Made by a program: the position numbers and the translations under genes. 64,000 nucleotides of DNA. Source: Patellaria atrata CBS 101060. Its lineage: Eukaryota > Ascomycota > Dothideomycetes > Patellariales > Patellariaceae. The first letter of the stretch is position 1. Every line of letters begins with the position of its first letter. Shown here in pieces: positions 1-11,760 of the stretch. The DNA lies in assembly GCA_010093705.1 (NCBI GenBank), contig MU006110.1, forward strand, positions 63,654 through 127,653, given 5' to 3'. Under the pieces are notes generated by a model that saw only the letters and a program-made list of their open reading frames with translations, was not told the DNA's origin and searched no databases.

Positions 1-363
1 GGAAATGTCCTTCAAGTACTGCGTATAGAGCCAGAAAATGAGAGAAACAGAAGGATAAAGACCGTGTAAAACATGAATACATCAATAATACAGAGGCACT
101 TATCAAATTGGAGTCGAACCTTTATCCGTTTTTATGATACCCTACCCATCCCTATCCCATTGATTATGACCCATCTCTTGTGTGTAACGCCGAAATCCAT
201 GCATATACTGATTGAACCCACACGACCATGTAGCCCCTTAGTATGCTCGAAAACGCCCATCTTCCGCTGAAGTGCATGAAATTACTCAAGAACGCCTCAT
301 TTGCCGCTGAAGGGTGTGGAAAGAACTTCAAGAGAGAATATCGCTAATATTTTTGTCTTGAAT
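1..363. other. 3' flank of ROT1, no gene seen
   Basis: I see no supported gene here. The stretch lies downstream of the ROT1 stop codon and probably holds its 3' UTR. Short open frames exist but lack family resemblance and splice context. Confidence 0.5.
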
Positions 364-1286
364 TCAGAAGCAGAAGTATAACACGCCTCCAACTCCGGTC
401 AATCCAACGCCGAAATACCACCAGTAGTCTGCGTTGTAGCGTTTTATCCTGTTCCTGAAAGCTTTGTAGTTCAAGGGTAACTCAGAGTCCTCTGGAGAAA
501 CCGTTCTTTTCGCTTTGCCACCAGAAGTTGCGGTAGGCGTATCTGTCGGGTTGAGCGTGGTCGTTGGGAGCATCTGAGGCGGTTTGAAGGAGAGGTACAA
601 CGGCTGTTGAGGGGAACCGTCGAACATGAACAAATTAAGTCGCATTATGTTATGGTACGGATCTACGAACACTTCATACCTCTGTAGGGGACAAGTTAGA
701 ATTCAGTATTGGTTACAATATTGAGAGATTCTGACCTACCTCAAATATTTCGGGTTGACTATAGCGAAGGTATATGCCTCGGTCATAGTTGCAGGGGTCT
801 GATGTTAATTGTCGACCATCCACGGAAATCGGGCTGAGCGAGAGAGAGCCGTTTACTAGCTTTTCGTATGTGCCATGCTGCCACTGCATCACTCCTTTGG
901 GACAGGCTGGATTGACCGCTATGGATAGAAAATCAGTTGGAGTTTGCAACCGAGACAATGCAGTGGATCCTTACGGTTTGCGACTGCCCTGTAAAAAGCA
1001 GATTCATAGTGGCCGTTGTCGGTAAAGGAATAGGAGATACCAGTATGCTCTGGTTCGATCATCTTGTCTCGGATTGGATCGTAGAACCTCTACAACTACT
1101 GTCAGGATTCGTTTACAGATGACATGTGGGAAGCATTGGAACAGGAAATGCTCTTACTGGCCCAGTAAATGTCCTGTTCGACTTAGAAGACCAAGTTCCC
1201 ACAAGTTGCGGGTCAATCGCGACTTGCGCCGACACCAGATAGGCGCCAGCACCCACTAGAATCCATGATACAAGCGAATGTAGCAT
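364..1286 (-). CDS. ROT1: ROT1-like ER chaperone / cell-wall biogenesis protein
   Basis: Rot1 is an essential ER membrane protein of fungi needed for protein folding, N-/O-glycosylation and beta-1,6-glucan assembly. The chosen start (MLHSLVSWILVGAG...) gives a signal peptide, followed by the family start VGTWSSKSN. Spliced exons then read YDPIRDKMIEPEHTG, ACPKGVMQWQHGTYEKLV, VDGRQLTSDPC and VDPYHNIMRLNLF...KPPQMLPTTTLNPT, all Rot1 hallmarks. The C-terminus ends in one membrane segment (YWWYFGVGLTGVGGVLYFCF), as in the family. Three short introns fit: about 1093-1155, about 930-985 and about 679-738, each with GTAAG/GTAGG donors. The gene is divergent from the cyclo-ligase gene, with about 550 bp between starts. 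Family assignment is confident; exact splice positions of the first intron are approximate. Confidence 0.9.
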
Positions 1287-1840
1287 TCTGGAGAGTAGTA
1301 TAAAGAAGGAATGGGGTTGTGGAGCGAGTGGACGTTCAATCGGAGGGTGTTGAGATGTAGTCGAGGGTTAGAGGCGAAGAAAGGTACATTGGTATTTCTA
1401 CTGTATACAAACTTAGAAAAGTATCGGCATCATCATCGGCTCGGCTTCAAAATTCTAAGAAGGGGCTTTCTTGGCAAGCCACACCACAGGCCAGCATTAC
1501 TTAGTCAGCCGGACTTGAATAACTTACCTTACCTTAGCACAAATGGAACCCAAGGTGTATTTACAGTGAAGTGGAGTAACCAAAGGTACTTAGGTACCGT
1601 ACATCAGTGAATATAGTGAGAGGGACGGCCCGGGAACCTTAGGTTAAGTGATACTGTATTTTACAGTAATTTCTTGCTGGAGTTTCGAATATCAGAATTC
1701 TTTCGAGCACATGAACAAGGCGATCAAGTACAACGAGTACAGTGAGGTACATACAGTAGCTAGTTCAAGCCAGAAGCGATATATTAAAGCGCAGGTATAA
1801 GGTACCTACTGTAGCACTTTGTACTGTATGATTACGCGTC
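1287..1840. promoter_or_regulatory. Divergent promoter interval ROT1 / cyclo-ligase
   Basis: The 554 bp between two outward-reading start codons must contain both promoters. It holds five copies of the heptamer TACTGTA/TACAGTA, two of which form a perfect inverted repeat at 1652-1668 (TACTGTA, TTT, TACAGTA). Others lie at 1752, 1807 and 1822. No TATA box is convincing. Confidence 0.5.
1652..1668. repeat. 17-bp inverted repeat TACTGTA-TTT-TACAGTA
   Basis: This is a perfect 7-bp dyad with a 3-bp spacer inside the shared ROT1/cyclo-ligase promoter. It could be a dimeric protein binding site, or simply a product of the high local density of this heptamer. Confidence 0.6.
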
Positions 1841-2671
1841 ATGACGGCTCTCCGCGCTGCGAAACGAGAGCTTCGAAAAGTCATCAAAGATGCTTTATCC
1901 GCGGTTTCTGAAGATAAGATATCCGGCCAAAGTCTGGTATTCTAAACACTTAATCCTGAATCCTTTTGCTGACCGACTTCCTACAGCTGCAACTGCTATA
2001 AAATTAGTTTTTTCCTTACCGGAATATCAATCCGCAAAAAGGATCAGTATCTATCTCTCCATGCCAACTGGTGAGATCTCGACGGGAGCCCTTGTTCATG
2101 ATGCTCTAGAAAAGTCAAAAAAGGTATTCATTCCGCACACCTATAAGCTCTCAAATCCGCAACCGGGCCAACCATCATCGGTGATGGACATGATAGAAAT
2201 ACGCTCAATTGAAGATTACGAAGCTCTCAAACTTGACAAATGGGGCATTCCGACTCTCGACGAGGACGCGATCGATGGCCGAGTGAATAGCTTCGGTGGG
2301 AAAGGAAAATCACTAGGGAAAGCAGAGCTTCCTCGAACCAAAGGAGGTCTCGATCTCATTGTAATGCCCGGCATGGTTTTCGACTTGAATTTTGGACGAC
2401 TCGGGCACGGCAAGGGATTCTATGACTTTTTCCTGGATCGGTATCAACAGTACAGCAACCACGCGGGATCGAAAATGCCCTTTCTTGGTAAGCCTATCTA
2501 CTTCGATTTTCCTCGTTTAACGTTCTTCAGTTGACTGTAAGATCTACAGTCGGGCTCACATTAATTGAACAACTACTTCCCGCAAATGAATCCGTTCCAA
2601 TGGACACTACAGACTGGCGTTTGGATGCATTAATAACCGGCGATGGCCACATCTTACGCTCGAATAAATAG
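1841..2671 (+). CDS. FAU1: 5-formyltetrahydrofolate cyclo-ligase
   Basis: This enzyme (MTHFS) converts 5-formyl-THF to 5,10-methenyl-THF using ATP, feeding the one-carbon folate pool. The start MTALRAAKRELRKVIKDAL matches the family N-terminus. After a short first intron (about 1932-1986) the protein continues IKLVFSLPEYQSAKRISIYLSMPTGEI, with the folate/ATP-site glycine motif GRLGHGKGFYD and the conserved GGLDLIVMPGMVFD. A second intron near 2487-2550 joins MPFL to VGLTLIEQLLPANES, and the chain ends DALITGDGHILRSNK. The length is about 235 residues, normal for the family. The first donor (GTCTGG) is weak, so the residues around SGQ are the least certain. The gene is convergent with Sm protein E, with only 143 bp between stops. 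Confidence 0.92.
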
Positions 2672-2814
2672 CAACGCCGTTGAGACCTCACGCCGCATCG
2701 ATGCGACCGTACTTTTGATAGCTGAGAGGTGCTGAGCCGTACTTTCGTAATGTCTCATATCTCCAAAGTCTATCCCTCTCAAGTCCCACGAGATTCGCCC
2801 CAGCCTTGCTCATA

Positions 2815-3220
2815 TCATACTTGTAGACTTTGAATTAAAGAAACATTGTCCCCTTTCAACAAGATTTGGCCTTGAATCCTTGTTAGTGCCTGAATCGTTG
2901 ATGATACTATAAGTGCGCGTGAACATACCAAGTTGCCTTCTCGACTCTGCTTTATCCTTTGTCGCAAGTTTGATCTCAACTGCATCGTCAATAACGAGGT
3001 TCATGAACTCGTCGAAGCCCTGTAACGATGTTGTTAGCTGCAGTCCGTATGAGACGCGTGCAGAGGGTGCAAATCGACTTACCCTGATCTTTCCTTCGAT
3101 TCTAATACCCAATTGCTCATACAACCATATCTGGACCGTAGACCGTTGCTGTAAGAGCTTAAATATGAAATTGATAGGCGGAAGTAGAACCTTTCCACGT
3201 CCACCACCGCGACCAGCCAT
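2815..3220 (-). CDS. SME1: Small nuclear ribonucleoprotein E (SmE)
   Basis: SmE is one of seven Sm proteins that form the ring on U1, U2, U4 and U5 snRNAs. The start [20 protein letters not shown] is nearly identical to SmE across eukaryotes. Sm1 and Sm2 motifs are visible: [18 protein letters not shown], then [17 protein letters not shown], and after the last intron [18 protein letters not shown]. Two introns interrupt it, one after EGKIR (about 3019-3080) and one after ESRRQL (about 2869-2928). The length of about 94 residues is normal. It is divergent from MTR10, with 511 bp between the two starts. Confidence 0.95.
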
Positions 3221-3731
3221 GACTTAGGGACAGATTACCTTTTTTAAGAAGACTTGTCGTGGCAGAGGGAGAAGGGCTCTTATTCTTGCCGACTGTGTGA
3301 ATGCGTGATAGCTTGAGACGTTGCGGCGTATTGCTGAATGTGGTGTGTAGGTCGGCGCGGCTGTACTTTCTAGCTCTATGAGGCTCAACTCCAAAATGCA
3401 AAAATGCGGCAGAACTCAAAATGCCAAGACCGGCTTTGTCGTCAGACAGGAACTTCAAAGACGGGTCATTGTTCACCTCAGAGAGAACCACCCGCAAACT
3501 CGAAACTCAAAGCTCTTTAATTTCCACCAGCAACAAGCGAACTCAAACTCTTGATTGACCTACTCAATCTTTTAATTTCTTGATTCAAGACTTCTCTTTT
3601 GCGCACTTCAAAGTTTGCGTCATAGGCGCGTTACGGAGAGGAACGAGTCCAATGCTCCTACAAACATCATAAGAGATCCCACATACATATTCCGTCTACC
3701 CCCCTCTCTGCGCGATCTAGCTGCATCAATC
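3221..3731. promoter_or_regulatory. Divergent promoter interval SmE / MTR10
   Basis: The 511 bp between outward-reading SmE and MTR10 must hold both promoters and 5' leaders. The MTR10-proximal half is rich in pyrimidine runs (tcttttgcgc, cccccctctct), common near fungal transcription starts. No specific factor site could be named. Confidence 0.45.
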
Positions 3732-6700
3732 ATGGCCACAAACGGTGCTGGACAACAGGCCTTCGCGCCGATATTGAATGCCTTGGCTACTCTACAATCT
3801 CATGGTGATCGAGCGCAGAAGGGCCAGGCTCATGAGTTCCTGGAGAAATTTCAGAAATCGGTAAGACCACAAACCGTACGCGCGATACCTCAAATTGCCT
3901 AATCCGGCTTGTATAGACCGAAGCTTGGAGCACGACCTTTGAAATTTTGCAAGATCCCGCTCTCGCGCCAGAGGCCAGAGTCTTTGCCGCTACAACCTTA
4001 AAGGGCAAGGTTAGTACGACCCAGGAACCATAACCTGTTCTAAGATAAGAGCTTACTGCGCGCAAGATTACATTTGATTTACATCAACTGCCGAGGGAGT
4101 CTCTCTCCGATTTACGAAACACCCTCCTCGATATTCTTAATACCTACCGAGCTGGCCCTAGACCGGTCAGAACACAGCTGTGTGTCTGTTTGGCGAACTT
4201 GGCCATCCAGATGACGGAATGGAAGGATGTAGTCCCATTGGTAGTATCTACGCTTGGGAATGACTCGCAGAGCATCCCATGCGTTCTCGATTTCCTACGC
4301 GTCCTCCCAGAAGAAGTAACTGAGGGACGAAAGATTAACCTGACTGTACGTTTGGCGGAGATATCCATTTCTAAGGCGTATCTCGACAATTCTCGGATCA
4401 GCATCACAATCTAATTCTCTCTGCTACATAGGAAGAAGCACTCCAAGATCGAACTAAAGAGCTACTCGAGGATAATGCCCAGCAAGTTATCACCCTCTTA
4501 GCTCAATATTCCCAGTCTTCAGGTGTGTCCCCTAAACAAGAATGTTCGATGAGTTTACTAAACTTTGGTCCCAGAATCTGCGTCTAAGAACCCACAATTG
4601 CTCGAGTGCCTCAATTCGTGGTCAAGGGAGGTTCCCATGAATGACATTGTAAACTCGAGATTGTTAGGGATAATCCTCGATGCCCTATCAGCCGATGAAC
4701 CATTTGACGCGGCCGTCGAATGTATCTGCTCCATACTCAAAGAAACCAGGGATGTGGATGAATCCATGAATATTATCCAAACGCTATACCCACGTATATG
4801 CGGACTACGTCCTCATATTGTCCAATCTATTGCTGCAGAAGACAATGATAGATTCAAAGGCTTTACTAAGATTTTTGCAGAAGCTGGTGAATCATGGGTT
4901 TTACTCGTCGCTCGGATGCCTGAACAATTTAGGGAGTTAGTGGAAGCCATTCTCGAGTGTGCCGCCAGGGACCGGGAACGAGAAGCGATTTCCTATACCT
5001 TCACGTTCTGGTATGAGCTGAAACAATATCTCACCTTGGAGAAGTATATTCAAGCTCGTCTGCAGTATGTCGATGTCTACTCCAAGCTCGTCGATATCAT
5101 GATTGGACACTTGCAGTTCCCTCAGCCTGAAAGTGGTAACGAAAAGGATTTATTCGAAGGGGACCGAGAACAGGAAGAGAAATTTCGAGAATTCCGCCAC
5201 CAAATGGGCGACGTCCTCAAAGACTGTTGTGAAGTTATAGGAGTGACCGAGTGCCTACGAAAGTCCTATACATTGATTGAAGAGTGGGTGCACGCTCACG
5301 GTTCACAGGCAACAACGGGGAATGTGCCGCAATGGCAGAAATTGGAAGCTCCACTGTTTAGCTTAAGAGCTATGGGTCGCATGGTGCCCGTTGAAGAGAA
5401 CATCATGCTACCCCAACTCATACCTCTTATTGTTCAGATTCCCAACAATGAGAAAATCCGGTTTCAAGCCGTCATGGCGCTAGGTCGGTATACTGAGTGG
5501 ACGGCCCATCATCCCGAAACACTTCAGCCACAACTCAATTACATTATGGAGTCTTTCGAATATCCTTCCAAAGAGGTTGTTCGCGGCGCGGCTCTATCTT
5601 TCAAATTCTTTTGCAATGATTGTGCGGAGTTATTGAAGGATTTCACCCCTCAACTACAACAATTTTACGAGACTACACTCCCAAAGCTCGCACCGAGTAG
5701 TCAGGACGAGATCACCGATGGCGTGGCCTCTGTGCTAGCAAAACAACCCGCGGACCAAGTTTACGAGAGTATGAAATTGTTCTGTGATCCTGTGGTGAAG
5801 AGCATAATGGCTATGGCGGACCAGGCCACGGATGACAAATCTAGACTAGCCCTTGCAGGTATGTACATATACCTCCTTACTGTTGTTCACTTACTAACGA
5901 GAAGAACTAGATAAGTTGCAGTTGCTCACTATCTTCGTACAGTGGGTTCAGCCGTACGTCGAACCAGACGTACCAAACCCAGCGGTCAAATACTGCCAAG
6001 AAATATTTCCAGTTTTAGCAGCAATAGCGGACAACTTCGTAACCTGCACACCTGTAGTGGAACGTATTTGTCGCTGCTGGAGATACATGGTGTTGTCTTA
6101 TCGCACGGCAATGGCATCTTTGTTGCCACTGTTGGCTAACAAACTGGTTTCTGGGTTTACCACCTCACGTCAGGGATGTTTTCTGTGGGCCACTGACTCT
6201 ATAGTGCGCGAGTTCTCCGAAGGCATCGAGCATGTTGATCAAGCAACGACCGATGCTGTCTATCTATTCTATGAACAACAAGCAACGATATTCCTCAGGG
6301 CTCTAAATGATCTTCCTCCCGAGGAACTCCCAGATGGTAAGTTTAACCGTCTGCTCCCTTATCCTCGCTGTATCTGATAACTGCGGACCAGTAATCGAGG
6401 ATTTCTTCCGGTTGATGCTCGATATACTTCTATACTACCCCTTTAAGGCGATCCCATCTCCTCTGATGGCGTCTATTCTCTTAGCAGCTTCAACTTCGTT
6501 AACTCTCCTGGGCGAATCTCCTCTTATGATAACGTTGCACTTCCTTCGAGACTTCCTTGCATACGGCGGAGAAGACGCACCATCCTCTAGTTTCGATCAT
6601 CCTCAACAAGAGAATCCTCCAACCATTAGGAACGCCGTGAAACAACTACTCATTGAGCAGGGAGAGGTGTTGGTACAGCGAATCATGACGGGAATGATGT

Positions 6701-7054
6701 ACAGCTTCCCTCGTGATTGTTTCCCTGACGCGTCTGGGGTTCTTCTAGGGATGTTTCGTCTCATTCCAGAGCAAGTTGCCGAGTGGGTTAAGAATACAGT
6801 GGCTCTTCTCCCTCCTGGCTCGATCAATCCTCAAGAATCCGAACGCTTGATCAACAATATCAACCAGTAAGTCCGATGGAAGGAAACGTAGACGATAAAA
6901 CTAATGAATATTTCGCAGACGAATCCGTTCCGGTGAGTTGACCAAGGTAAGAACGTTGTTGCAGGACTTCACAACCGCATACCGGCGACGCAATGTCGCT
7001 CCCAGAGAAGGATTAGGCAGATTGGAAGCGACCAGATTCAGGTTTGCCGGATAG
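3732..7054 (+). CDS. MTR10: Karyopherin/transportin MTR10 (transportin-3 family)
   Basis: Mtr10 is an importin-beta family nuclear import receptor for SR-like mRNA-binding proteins and is involved in tRNA retrograde transport. The start MATNGAGQQAFAPILNALAT and the continuation AHEFLEKFQKS, TEAWSTTFEILQD, VRTQLCVCLANLAIQMTEW are typical of the importin-N/HEAT-repeat N-terminus. Central HEAT repeats include VPVEENIMLPQLIPLIVQIP and RGAALSFKFFCNDCAELL. The C-terminus ends ELTKVRTLLQDFTTAYRRRN...ATRFRFAG. Seven introns of 50-90 nt (near 3860, 4011, 4348, 4524, 5860, 6335 and 6869) join the frames into about 970 residues, the usual length. The start lies just after a pyrimidine-rich leader. Confidence 0.93.
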
Positions 7055-8658
7055 CATCCTCAGTGCATATTAGGAGCCCAATGACACGTTTTGTGTTTTC
7101 GGGACGATGACTTTATGACTGATAGAGAAGCTGTGGACGCAGTCAAGCTGCAACGATTTATGTGCACGATGAGAGAGATATTCAGCATTTTCAGCGCGCG
7201 ATGGAAGTCATAGCGAGGGTGGGGGTTGGGACAAGTCTGACTCTTTCCTAAGTTTCTGTGGTGACTGATATCAAGACGATACGAGAGCATATTGCGAGCT
7301 TAGGCTCGGTTACGATGGATAGTAATGGTTCGAAGACATATCGGCAGCATTATGCTGGTAGGTAGTAGGTAGGCAGTAGGGTAGATCGATTAGGATAGGA
7401 GTGCTCCCTCGGGGAAGATGAACAAACCACTATCTTCCCCGTAACGAAGCAAATTCCTCAAAAGCACAATGTGGACGAGTACGCGCCCTCTCACCTGGCC
7501 CGAGTCGCTCGAAAGAATCTGAATCGTGAGTGCGAGGGACCAGGAATCAGGAATGCTTCCTGTCATTTACTACTACAGTATCACAGCGTAAAGCGGCCCA
7601 ACAATCCCACGCCCGCAGCAACCTGATGGCCGGCACGTTTTTTCAGCTGCATGCTCAAGAAACTACTGTATATGCATGGAAAACGAGCAAGGTTCCTGAA
7701 AAAAAAACAAAACCCTCAGTTTCAGACGTTCAGCAGAGCAGGCAGCCAGTCCTGTAAAGTTGTAATAGGTGCAAATTATATCTCCTAGTCTTGTGGTATC
7801 GTCAGCCACTCTCAGCACTGAGCGGTAGGGTTGTTTTCCACCATATCGCAATAATGAACCAGGTCCACGTTGGAGATCATAAGGTCTGGGATTCACGGGA
7901 TAAGGCAAGGTCCCTAATCTTACCCTTAACAATTTTTCATTTTGCTTTAAGGGATATTCCGAAGATTTTATGGGTCCGTAAGGATTCCTTGTAGGCTGAA
8001 GAACTCGTGGCTTGAGTTCTACTGTAAAGTACAGGACGGAGTACATACTACAGTACAGTAGTTTTAAGCATCCACAACATCCTTCTAATTCCAGACTACC
8101 AAGAGTCAAGATTCCCAAGGAAACTTCACTGACTTCCCCGACTCCCAGACTCGCAGATTCTCCAACGTTAGGCTCGGTATGCCCAGCAGAGTGGCACGCT
8201 GGATGCGTACCCGCCTGAAGCCCCCGAAAGCCGGTCGATCGTCTGCAAGACAGCTGTGGGCGAGCGAATTGGGAGGCTGGTTCGATAGTGCCAGCTGTGT
8301 TTAGCTGTGCCATTCCTTCGATATCCTCCGGGTTTCTGTGTCATCTTGACAGGTATTGTTGGTCTACCGGAATGCACACGCGACTGATGCAGCAATGCTG
8401 GCGCTTCTAGGTATTAGATTAGTAGGTTCTCAGACCTGCAGCTCGCATCTCTTGGGCGTCGTCCTGGACTCGTGGGCGTCTTCTCCTCGTGGCTCTTCTG
8501 GCCCTCGCAGGAGGTTCCGGGTCCCGACAGCAGAAAATGACGCGGTGACGGTATCAGGATGATGACTCTGGTTTATTCATTCGCAATTCTGGCATCTTTA
8601 TCTGGCGCCGATGGCCGATAACTCCGATGGGTCGATCTGCCCCAAGCGCCAGGCTTTA

Positions 8659-8698
8659 TACTGTAGGGTACTGTAGGGTACTGTAGGGTACTGTACGG
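8659..8698. repeat. Tandem repeat, four 10-bp units TACTGTAGGG
   Basis: Three exact copies of TACTGTAGGG are followed by the variant TACTGTACGG. The unit contains the heptamer that is abundant in the surrounding intergenic DNA. The 10-bp period matches one helical turn, so all cores would face the same side of the DNA. Confidence 0.9.
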
Positions 8699-9490
8699 AG
8701 CATACCGTAACAATAAATAAGGGTAATAACTCATGGCCTTACTCGTAAGGTGATGCAGATATCATCCACAACTAGGCTACGAGATCTTCTAGGTGAACTA
8801 TAACGGAGCTAAACAGACTAGAGTATATTTTAAAAAAGTGCTAAATACAGGTATCGTCACTTAGAACTTGAACTACAGTAGCTCAAGACGCAAAAGACCC
8901 GAAATCGAAACCTGGAATTTAGAAGCATCGTTATTCTGAATGCCACATCTGATATCTCCTCTGGCTTCTCAGCACCCAACCTCATTACTGAAGGAAGGGT
9001 CTGGATGTGAGATCCCACGTCTGCTTTGCCTTCGGCCGCATTCCCCCTATGGCCACAGGTCAAGCACAGGGGGAGTGTTAGAGGCCGATGTGATGTTACT
9101 CATTATGTACAGTACTGTTCTGTAGTTCTACTTGGTACTGAGGTTCTGCAGAGATATGATGCTTGCAGGCGGAAGACTGTCAGATTGAGCAATGCCGTGC
9201 CAGGTATGGAAGGCCGTAGCCCAAACGAGTTGGGGGTTGAAGGAAGCTGAGGAGATTCCCAAGGGAAACTGTTGCCTATAAAGTCGCAATAAGAATGTAT
9301 TGCGGCCGTAGAAGCAAAAGGGTGTTCCCTACACGCATATGTATGAGTCCCAGGGCCAGGTTTCTAGTTCCAGGTTGTGTAAATAATGTGCAGCTGGTAG
9401 AACTACTGGTGTGGTTAAAGGAGTTTTGAGTGATTTCTCTCCCAATTGTCCCTCTTTCTCTCTCCCCTCTCCCCCATCTCCCCCCCTCTC

Positions 9491-9580
9491 CCCCATCTCT
9501 CCCCATCTGTCCCCATCTCTCCCCATCTCTCCCAATCTCTCCCAATCCCTCCCCATCTCTCCCCATCTCTCCACATCTCT
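9491..9580. repeat. Minisatellite, nine 10-bp units CCCCATCTCT
   Basis: Nine consecutive units of consensus CCCCATCTCT run in exact 10-bp register, with variants such as CCCCATCTGT, CCCAATCTCT and CCACATCTCT. They lie within a longer pyrimidine-only tract starting near 9438. Because 10 is not a multiple of 3, every frame stays open and artificial coding frames appear on both strands. Confidence 0.9.
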
Positions 9581-9885
9581 CCCCCGGGATCCCTTTACAC
9601 TTCTGCATTCTGCAGCCGCACCCTTCCAATAGTCTGGTGCATAGAGCGCCCACTTCACTTGGAAAAGCGACTATTCTTCTCTTGGTAACCCTCTAGCAGA
9701 AGTGCAGAACTACAGTAGTATGCAGGCTGATCAGACGCAGCCGTGTACGCCTCTTTTCGTTGGAGAAATCTTCTCTTCTCCCCTTTACGTTTGTTCTACA
9801 GTACCTCTCTGCTCGCTCTTGTCAAACTTCAACCTCCCAAAGAGTTTAAACGCTTTAGCGCAAGGATCCGGTGGATCTACAGCCT

Positions 9886-9995
9886 NNNNNNNNNNNNNNN
9901 NNNNNNNNNNNNNNNNNNNNNNNNNNNNNNNNNNNNNNNNNNNNNNNNNNNNNNNNNNNNNNNNNNNNNNNNNNNNNNNNNNNNNNNNNNNNNNN
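9886..9995. other. Assembly gap (110 Ns)
   Basis: A run of N marks unresolved sequence, probably a scaffold join whose length is only estimated. Frames crossing it should not be interpreted. Confidence 0.99.
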
Positions 9996-10771
9996 CGAAA
10001 CCTTGCGTACATCAGACAACATGGATAGTTCAAACCTTCCTGCACCGTACACCTTTTAGCCATTGCGGACCTGCGAATCTTCTCAACGTTCTTCACTTTA
10101 ACTTCAGCTTACTTTACTACTGACTTGTGTCTTCATCTATTCGGGAGCGGAGGTTGAAGACTTTCGAAGTGCAGCACTGCAGCGCCGCATCTGAGGGGAA
10201 CACCACCCCGGGATTTTCTGGCAACCCTTGTCGTATCCAATCTACTGCTTTCTACAGAAGCACAAAAGTTGAAAGTATACAATTGGATATACATGGCAAA
10301 TGTCTATTTTGGGATCAACATTTTCCCTTTCCACCCTCACCGGCAACCACTCGACGCTCTTCTCTAACCTCCTCGTCCTCCTCATCATCCCGTAGAATCT
10401 CCCACCTTGTCATACTCTAAGGTATCTTTCAGCCACTTTGGTGCTATCTACTATTCCCCCACATGCCATAATACTGTACCTTAGCCCCGCCGTTTCTGCT
10501 CTTCGTTGTTTTTCTACCACGGTTCGCATTCTAATTCGAGCTTTGAGCCTCTTACCCTACCGGTACTAAATGAGCCTCGGACCACCAGTTCTTCCGTCTT
10601 TAACATCCGCGAGTTAATAATTGAGAGACGTCTTGCTTTTCCGTCTACTGTCTACACCCCGCAGTCTATATCCATCATCCATAAGGTGCTCACGTGAAAT
10701 CCAAATCCACTCAAGCCTTCCGTGAGAGGAACCATTGCATCTCGTATTCGCCGCCTTGTGCTCATGCTCAA

Positions 10772-11105
10772 ATGGCGTCTAACGGAGCGACCCTGAGTGC
10801 TCAGGGTGGCTTGAACGATATTCCAGATGCCTCGCAAGCGACGAATTCTCCCATTCCGCCGCTCAACCCAAAGCAACGGAAAAGGACTAAAACCGGATGC
10901 TTGACCTGTCGGAAACGGAGGATAAAGTGTGGGGAAGAGCGTCCCATATGTGCGAATTGCGTCAAATCCAAACGTCACTGCGAAGGTTACAACCAGCGAG
11001 TAATCTTCAAACCTCCTCTTGGCGACTGGTCTAATATTCAGCATGGGCACGGAAGCACGCTTGCGTACCATAGTGGTATGCTTCCCGGAAGTCGACCTAC
11101 CTTCC

Positions 11106-11145
<40 letters not shown>

Positions 11146-11727
11146 CCAACAACACCAACAACAACCTCCAGCTGCTGCTTCTACGCCTGTCCCTATCCTT
11201 CCGGTCCAAGCACGAACGCAGCCTCAGCATGAATTCAGTACTTATGAGCCGATCGCGGCGGCTACAATGGGTATAGGGCCCTTCATCCCTTCTCTTCCAC
11301 CGGGAGCGGAAATTGAGTATCTTTCGCAGTATCAGGCCCAAGTTCCGCCATCTCCTTTGCATCCTCAACCTTACCCCGTAGCTTCTGGTCAAGGCTTATA
11401 TGCCCCTCAGCATATCCTATCGGGCGTCTCCAGACCTGAGGATAATCGATTTGTGCTACAGAGACCGCAGTATACAATTCCCTTCACTCAAACAGATGCT
11501 CTATCGTCAGCACAGCACCTTCTCGCTTCCTCCTCTCAAAGCTATCCAGACACACAGATAAGCCCTCTTCCTAGTCAGATCGCTTGGGCACCAAGTGTGG
11601 AAGCTCCGCAGTACAAGGGACCAAACATCTCGTACAACGAGCAGGCTCGGGATGACCGCCTACGACATGAAGGCCGAAAGCAACCCATTACGGCTTCAGA
11701 CTGGCATTCTGCACAAGTATTTGTGCC

Positions 11728-11760
<33 letters not shown>

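Larger units (their letters stand above)
7055..10771. other. Gene-poor interval with short repeats and assembly gap
   Basis: About 3.7 kb carries no recognisable gene. It contains an assembly gap, a 4-unit and a 9-unit 10-bp tandem repeat, and roughly fourteen TACTGTA/TACAGTA heptamers between 7574 and 10478. The last few hundred bases should include the promoter and leader of the Zn2Cys6 regulator. A 216-codon frame at 7663-8313 (-) shows no domain and is probably chance. Confidence 0.6.

Noticed and set aside
90-125. A tRNA T-arm-like GGTTCGA on the minus strand
   Set aside because: No stem pairing and no matching acceptor, D or anticodon arms nearby.
7663-8313. A 216-codon open frame on the minus strand
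   Set aside because: No domain, low-information composition and no splice context; it crosses several TACTGTA repeats in a gene-poor spacer, so it is probably chance.
9276-9696. Several overlapping open frames on both strands (MGRDGE- or SPHLSPSLP-type repeats)
   Set aside because: They are translations of the 10-bp minisatellite, which keeps all frames open.
9702-10123. Open frames running through the N gap
   Set aside because: Bases 9886-9995 are unknown, so the frames are artificial.
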